The position numbers and the translations under genes were made by a program. Positions 59,406-64,000 of a stretch of DNA of 64,000 bases are shown here, piece after piece; position 1 is the first letter of the stretch; each line of letters opens with the position of its first letter. The stretch is taken from positions 1 through 64,000 of the IMG/VR virus record IMGVR_UViG_3300037507_002920. One strand, given 5' to 3'. The notes under the pieces are model-generated. The model was not told where the DNA came from and made no database searches. It was given only the letters and a program-made list of their open reading frames with translations. Source of the stretch: a virus.

Positions 59406-61811
59406 TTAGTTTTCTCTTCTTTCATTTGGTTGATAGTGTTTAATTCTATCATGCCAAATTGGTGATGCCAATAACACCGCCGGTTTTAGTTTATTTTCTT
59501 TTGTCAATTGATACATATACGACATCCAAGTTTGTTCAAATGGGTGAGCCCAAGTTGTTTCAATAAACATTTTATAATTACCTTCTTTACTTACAATCAT
59601 CGGCCAGTTTGCATAATAAATTTCACCATCAATGTAAGATAACCCATCCATACTTCTAATATTTTTGAAATTAGTTAGGGGTACATTTGGGTCTAAACCT
59701 GTTACAGGTAGTTTATCGTAATGTGGCCAATCTCTTGTTCTAATATTTTGTGGGACATTGTACCAAGAACATTGTTTATCGTTATCAAAATAAACTTCAG
59801 TAAACGATAATTTAAGAAAATCAAATTTTTCTTTTAACATTATTCTGTGCACTAAATTGTAGAGATTTGGTATGTATTTTCTAAATCCATTTCTACAAAA
59901 TTGTCCTTCTAATTCGGGTGGATTAACTGTCATATCATCTTCAAAGAAAAACATGAAGTCAGCATCTGAATTATGAAAATGTTCTGCAGCTGATTGTCTA
60001 CCACCACATATACCCGTATTACCCTCTAAACTAATGTATTCAAAATTATACTCTTCGGCAATTTTTCTATTTTCACTTCTAACCTCTTCAGTTGTTGAAT
60101 TATCTAATAAAACTAAATGAGGTTTAGTTAACCACTCTGATGTCTTTTTCATCGACTCTATGGTATGCAATACTTGTTCAGGAAAATTAAAAGTTAAAAT
60201 GTATAAATTTGTTTTAACTTTCTCAACGTCTCTATCTGTATATTTAATAAAATTTTTAGAAATCGATGGTAGTTTTGTTTCGATAATTTTAATATTATTA
60301 TCTATTATCGCTTGTGTAAATTTCACAATCAATCCATTACCGTCTAATTCAAATCTTTTGTAAATGTGGGGTTCTAAATAGGACATTAAAGTAAATATAC
60401 TTTCTTCCGTACCCATATATCCCGTATTTAGTGTGTTCGTTAATAATGAGTAGTATGTTGCATTCGCTTCGTTTATTTGTTGTTTATGTCCACCAAATAA
60501 GCCACCTCTACATACATATTCGACTTTGGTTCCCGCGATTTTATTCATTTCACTAAACGTAAATCCATGAATTTCAGTATTAGCCTCATACGGATAACTT
60601 AAGAATAAAAATGGGTTACCGATTTCTGTTAATTTATCTAATACTTTATTTCCAACAAAATGACCATGTGGTACGGTATTAGTAATACCAGCATCTAACC
60701 AAAAGAAATATTCAGTGTTAAAAGGATTCCAAATCGTCGCACTATGTAATAAAAACATTTTTGATTGTACTATCGGATTATAATATTCTAAAACCGCTTG
60801 CGGTGACCCTGACAACCAACCAGCTTGGTCTAACCAATCAGGGTTAGTTCTTATATTTTGAGTTTTATCCCAATGTGGTTTATATATGTCATTTTTTATA
60901 TCATCTAATTCATAAAGTTTAACAAATGTATTTTCTTTAGAACGTTTTTCCCAAACCAAATATTCATATTCTTTAGAAATATAAATAAACATGTTAACAG
61001 GTATATCCAAAAAATTTTTAAAATGTTCTATATAATGGTCAAAATCTCTACCGGGACGATTTATATTCCATAATCCTGTTACTATTGTTAAATCTTTATT
61101 GATTACTTCTATAGTTGGTTTTGATAAATAATTAAATAATTTAGTTTTTTCTTCTTGAGATAAAGATTGTATTTGATTTTTTAATAATATGATATTATCA
61201 ATATCATTAATATCACTAATAATGTAATCATTAAAATTAGAGTTAATAAAACTTTGATATGTTTCTGGTATCGAAGATTGTTGTGTTTCAAGAAAAATAG
61301 TGTTATTATCTCCTTTAACAAATAAACCATAATCAAATCTTAAACAAAATGGTTTATATCCCTCAAAACGTTCAAAAAAATTAATAAATGTTAAATCATC
61401 CTGTAAATGAATTTCATATTCATTTTCAAAGTGGATTCCTTGAGGAGAATTAAATGGGACACCTATAATAACATCGCTACGATTAATTTTATTTAACAAC
61501 AATTTAGCATCTTCTAAGGCTATATGTTCTATAACATCACCAAAAATAATCAAATCATATTCATCGAAATCAATGTCTAATTTAGTTATGTCACCAATTA
61601 TCACTTTTTTATATTTTTCAGTTAAGTTATAATCTTTAACGTAATTAGAAAAAACTTCAACACAATCTAAGTTACTGTACCCTTCATTATGTAACATATC
61701 ATAATATGCACCTGCACCCGCACCTACATCTAAAATTTTAATAGACTTATCGTATTTATTTAATATGTAATCTTTGGTTTGTTGTTTAAAATATCCTGTA
61801 CTAAATGGCAT
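59406..61811 (-). CDS. Methyltransferase - HtrL/WlaTC-type glycosyltransferase - GT2 fusion
   Basis: 801 residues in three parts. Residues 1-210 are a SAM-dependent methyltransferase (ILDVGAGAGAYYDML, DLIIFGDVIEH). Residues about 235-520 match the HtrL/WlaTC glycosyltransferase-like family (VTGLWNINRPGRDF, FWLDAGITNTVPHG, FGGHKQQINEANATYY). Residues about 535-800 are a GT2 enzyme (NLYILTFNFPEQVLHTI, GNTGICGGRQSAAEHF, FFFEDDM as the metal motif). The domains may act in sequence on one glycan: two sugar transfers and a methylation. Neighbours are gmd and two more GT-A genes. The fusion is unusual. Confidence 0.8.
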   Translation of the reverse strand: MPFSTGYFKQQTKDYILNKYDKSIKILDVGAGAGAYYDMLHNEGYSNLDCVEVFSNYVKDYNLTEKYKKVIIGDITKLDIDFDEYDLIIFGDVIEHIALEDAKLLLNKINRSDVIIGVPFNSPQGIHFENEYEIHLQDDLTFINFFERFEGYKPFCLRFDYGLFVKGDNNTIFLETQQSSIPETYQSFINSNFNDYIISDINDIDNIILLKNQIQSLSQEEKTKLFNYLSKPTIEVINKDLTIVTGLWNINRPGRDFDHYIEHFKNFLDIPVNMFIYISKEYEYLVWEKRSKENTFVKLYELDDIKNDIYKPHWDKTQNIRTNPDWLDQAGWLSGSPQAVLEYYNPIVQSKMFLLHSATIWNPFNTEYFFWLDAGITNTVPHGHFVGNKVLDKLTEIGNPFLFLSYPYEANTEIHGFTFSEMNKIAGTKVEYVCRGGLFGGHKQQINEANATYYSLLTNTLNTGYMGTEESIFTLMSYLEPHIYKRFELDGNGLIVKFTQAIIDNNIKIIETKLPSISKNFIKYTDRDVEKVKTNLYILTFNFPEQVLHTIESMKKTSEWLTKPHLVLLDNSTTEEVRSENRKIAEEYNFEYISLEGNTGICGGRQSAAEHFHNSDADFMFFFEDDMTVNPPELEGQFCRNGFRKYIPNLYNLVHRIMLKEKFDFLKLSFTEVYFDNDKQCSWYNVPQNIRTRDWPHYDKLPVTGLDPNVPLTNFKNIRSMDGLSYIDGEIYYANWPMIVSKEGNYKMFIETTWAHPFEQTWMSYMYQLTKENKLKPAVLLASPIWHDRIKHYQPNERREN

Positions 61812-61871
61812 AATTTTAATTTTTTGTGATTAATTTATTATAATTTTTAATATTGAGTTTTAATTGAATTT

Positions 61872-62717
61872 TTATATCCATCCCAAATTAATATATTTCA
61901 TATGATTATCATCTATTTGTTTTTGCCTAAATAGATTACATCCTTCAAGACCTTCATGTGTTGTATGTGAAATTACGGGGAATGTTAAAACACCACCTTT
62001 TGATTGCCATTGTTCGATAGTTATCAATTTTTCTTCATGTTCATAATACCTAACTAATTTTTTAATACCCGATTTCCCCATATACGCGGAAACCAAAATA
62101 TCGTCCGCCCAAGAACCACCAAGAAATTCATCAAAAAAATCTTGTTTAAAAAAAGACCTTTTATAAGATATTGTTTTGTAATGTTGTAAAATTTTTACGT
62201 ACACATCTTTATAAACTGAGACAACGAAAGAATCTCTAATATCGTTGAACTCATTGGGGTGCACACACCTACTTCCATCATACCCACAAGCGGTATTTTC
62301 GTAATTTTCTTGGTTTTTAACTTGTTCCTCGACCATTTTTGGGTGATAAACCAAATCATCGTCACAAACTATAATAATTGTATTTTCATTTGAAATTCTT
62401 AACAAAGTTGGGACCAACTTTGTTATTGAACCGTAATCTTCTAAATTTTCAAATATTTTTAACTTAGGAAAATTAGATGAAACATCTCTTAACCATTGAG
62501 GTACAACGTATTTTTCCCCTGTTTGTTTATAAAATGATGGAACATTAAAGTGTATTTCATATTCACCATCGTAATCTTGCTCAATTAATGATTTAATGTT
62601 ACTTTTTAATCCTGTTTCGTGCTCAGCACTTAACCTTGATGGTATTGTTGTCAGCGTAATAACAACTTTTTTTTCTTCCCCAATTATTAATTTTTTTAAT
62701 TTTTCTAAAAAAGACAT
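61872..62717 (-). CDS. GT-A glycosyltransferase (paralogue A)
   Basis: 281 residues. VVITLTTIPSRLS opens the Rossmann-like half. The motif IIIVCDDDLVYHP gives the metal-binding DDD. Further blocks DYGSITKLVPTL, SYKRSFFKQDFFDEFLGGSWADDILVSAYM are shared with the next gene. The N-terminal 15 residues are an extra basic helix. Donor and acceptor are unknown. It lies 5 bases after its paralogue. Confidence 0.75.
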   Translation of the reverse strand: MSFLEKLKKLIIGEEKKVVITLTTIPSRLSAEHETGLKSNIKSLIEQDYDGEYEIHFNVPSFYKQTGEKYVVPQWLRDVSSNFPKLKIFENLEDYGSITKLVPTLLRISNENTIIIVCDDDLVYHPKMVEEQVKNQENYENTACGYDGSRCVHPNEFNDIRDSFVVSVYKDVYVKILQHYKTISYKRSFFKQDFFDEFLGGSWADDILVSAYMGKSGIKKLVRYYEHEEKLITIEQWQSKGGVLTFPVISHTTHEGLEGCNLFRQKQIDDNHMKYINLGWI

Positions 62718-62722
62718 ATTAT

Positions 62723-63568
62723 TTAATTTTCAATATATATTTTATGATTATTTTGTGTAAATTCGTTGTATATTTTTTGGTCCATAAAACCCATGTGATT
62801 ATTCGCTTCTTTTCTATGCTCGTTAAATCCTGAATCGGGAAATGGTAAGGGGTAAAGAATTGGAAACGAATGTGAATTCCTACCATCACTATTAACCATT
62901 CTCCAATCTTTTTCATCATCCCACCTCACGCAAATAATTGGTTTTTGTTTCAATCTAAAATAGTACCCAACTAATATGTCATCATTTGTTGATAACGATA
63001 AAAAATCTTCGTTCAAAAAATCATCATCAAAATAACTTCTTTTATACGATACACTGTGCCAGTGACCTGGTACAATTAATTGTGAATCGTGTTTTACAGG
63101 AAAATAAACGTGAGTTGGACTTAGTGTGTATTTAGTTACACCATCTTCAATCCATTCTCTTTTTTCTATTGGGTTGTCGCCTCTAAAACAAATAATAGTA
63201 TTTTGATGTTCATTTATTTTTTTTACATGATATTCAACCATGTCTTCATGATAATAATGGTCATCATCACACACAATTAAGATATCTTCTGGATTTGTAA
63301 CATAAGACAACGCACCTGTTATCTTAACCACAGGACCGTAATCTTTTTCTATTCTATTAATTATAATTTTATTGTTTATGTTAAAAAAATTTTGTAATTC
63401 TTCCGAAATATTATATTCTCTTGTCCCATTTCTATATTTATAAGGAATATTTAATAATATTTTATATTCTTTATTTGTTTTTTGAAATAATAAAGACTCC
63501 AAATTTTTTTTAAACTCGTTGGTTTGTTCCATTCTTAATGGTACTGTAGTTAGTGAAATATAAATCAT
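62723..63568 (-). CDS. GT-A glycosyltransferase (paralogue B)
   Basis: 281 residues, paralogous to the next gene downstream: ISLTTVPLRM, DYGPVVKITGAL, ILIVCDDDHYYHEDMVEYHV, SYKRSYFDDDFLNEDFL, NDDILVGYYF. The metal motif is DDD. Two copies side by side suggest tandem duplication followed by change of specificity. It ends 5 bases before the paralogue starts, so they are cotranscribed. Confidence 0.75.
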   Translation of the reverse strand: MIYISLTTVPLRMEQTNEFKKNLESLLFQKTNKEYKILLNIPYKYRNGTREYNISEELQNFFNINNKIIINRIEKDYGPVVKITGALSYVTNPEDILIVCDDDHYYHEDMVEYHVKKINEHQNTIICFRGDNPIEKREWIEDGVTKYTLSPTHVYFPVKHDSQLIVPGHWHSVSYKRSYFDDDFLNEDFLSLSTNDDILVGYYFRLKQKPIICVRWDDEKDWRMVNSDGRNSHSFPILYPLPFPDSGFNEHRKEANNHMGFMDQKIYNEFTQNNHKIYIEN

Positions 63569-63570
63569 AT

Positions 63571-64000
63571 TTATTGTAATTTATTTATTGTATTTATAAA
63601 AGATAAAGAATGGTCAGGTCTATTCCAATCATTTTTTCTATCGTGTTCTGTTGGAAATTCACCCATATCTAATGGAACTTTATTATCATATTTAAATATT
63701 TTTTCAAAAAAATTTCCATTATATGGAACAATATCTTTATTTGTAAAAGTCAATTCCAAAACGTGTGGTAATATAAATTCTATATCATACTCATGATAAA
63801 TTAAACTACCAGCATAATTATTGGCATGTAAATGACAATGATAGAAATACTTATTTAACTTTTCTAAAATTTTAAAAAAATTATTAAAATTTTCTTCTCT
63901 ACCTAATAAATGAAATTCAACAACAATACCCGAAACCAATGTTGATAGTTTTTCAATGTCTGTATTTAAAAAAAAAGAAAATTCATTTTCTTCTATGTCC
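63571..64000 (-). CDS. Partial protein of the glycan cluster (N-terminus outside window)
   Basis: The frame is open to the right edge and ends at 63571, giving 142 residues of C-terminus. IVVEFHLLGREENFNNFFKIL, then YHCHLHANNYAG and LPHVLELTFTNKD resemble the C-terminal region of proteins found next to glycosyltransferases and FkbM-type methyltransferases, but I cannot name the family. An internal TTG at 63937 is not needed as a start. The stop lies 2 bases before the GT-A paralogue start. Confidence 0.4.
   Translation of the reverse strand, partial: DIEENEFSFFLNTDIEKLSTLVSGIVVEFHLLGREENFNNFFKILEKLNKYFYHCHLHANNYAGSLIYHEYDIEFILPHVLELTFTNKDIVPYNGNFFEKIFKYDNKVPLDMGEFPTEHDRKNDWNRPDHSLSFINTINKLQ

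Noticed and set aside
1-64000. Integrated prophage in a host chromosome
   Set aside because: No integrase, attachment site or housekeeping gene is seen; all recognised genes fit a large lytic T4-like phage.

Overview
The window is a strongly A+T-rich piece of a large T4-like (contractile-tailed) bacteriophage genome whose host is very probably a Bacteroidota bacterium, most likely of the Flavobacteriia. The phage assignment rests on a T4-type head module: large terminase, portal, prohead protease, scaffold and major capsid protein with a visible protease cleavage site. It is supported by a gp55-like late sigma factor, a gp5-like baseplate protein, a family B polymerase fragment at the left edge, PhoH, dUTPase and dCMP deaminase. 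The host assignment rests on TTTG-N19/20-TAnnTTTG promoters, the lack of Shine-Dalgarno sequences before start codons, a Bacteroidota-type bS21 protein and ClpC-like ATPase, and a secreted protein ending in a type IX secretion (T9SS) sorting domain. Only part of the genome is present: tail sheath, tube, most replication genes and an endolysin are not seen.

Layout. 1-564 is the N-terminal part of a polymerase/exonuclease gene. 649-6289 (minus) holds tail-fibre or adhesin genes, two of them with Ser/Thr/Pro minisatellite linkers. 6345-9399 (plus) holds small virion or unknown genes. 9449-15603 (plus) mixes glycosyltransferases with nucleotide and accessory genes (degenerate HD protein, dUTPase, PhoH, HAD-like protein). 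15605-22648 (plus) is a late sigma and baseplate module, followed by two basic or cupin-like proteins. 23893-38820 (minus) is the head morphogenesis module from dCMP deaminase back to a SLOG-family protein, with one inverted insertion, the bS21 gene at 28882. 38879-41419 is a divergent Hsp20/Clp chaperone pair. 41928-49464 (minus) is an unusual envelope or secretion cassette: C-type lectin plus dockerin-like protein, outer-membrane-like barrel, CsgG-like proteins, membrane proteins and a cohesin plus T9SS-CTD protein.

49607-52298 (plus) is an RNA island: tRNA-Lys, -Glu, -Leu and -Arg, a roughly 850-950 nt highly structured noncoding RNA with its own promoter and terminator, and a complete tmRNA with its own promoter and terminator. 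The two long RNAs share a boxA-like leader and a hairpin module. 52449-57558 (minus) encodes hydrophobic or PG-binding proteins and a metallopeptidase-like protein, candidates for head-packaged or ejected proteins. 58423-64000 (minus) is a glycan cluster: GDP-mannose dehydratase, a methyltransferase-glycosyltransferase-glycosyltransferase fusion and paired GT-A enzymes.

How it fits together. The head and baseplate modules build the particle. Sigma gp55 probably drives late genes, many of which have a TATTTAT[A/T] motif just upstream. bS21, four tRNAs for A+T-rich codons and the tmRNA suggest that this phage intervenes in host translation. The glycosyltransferases may modify virion or host glycans. 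The secreted cassette looks designed to alter the infected cell's surface. The strongest candidates for undescribed biology are the giant structured RNA next to the tmRNA and the T9SS/cohesin/dockerin/CsgG envelope cassette.
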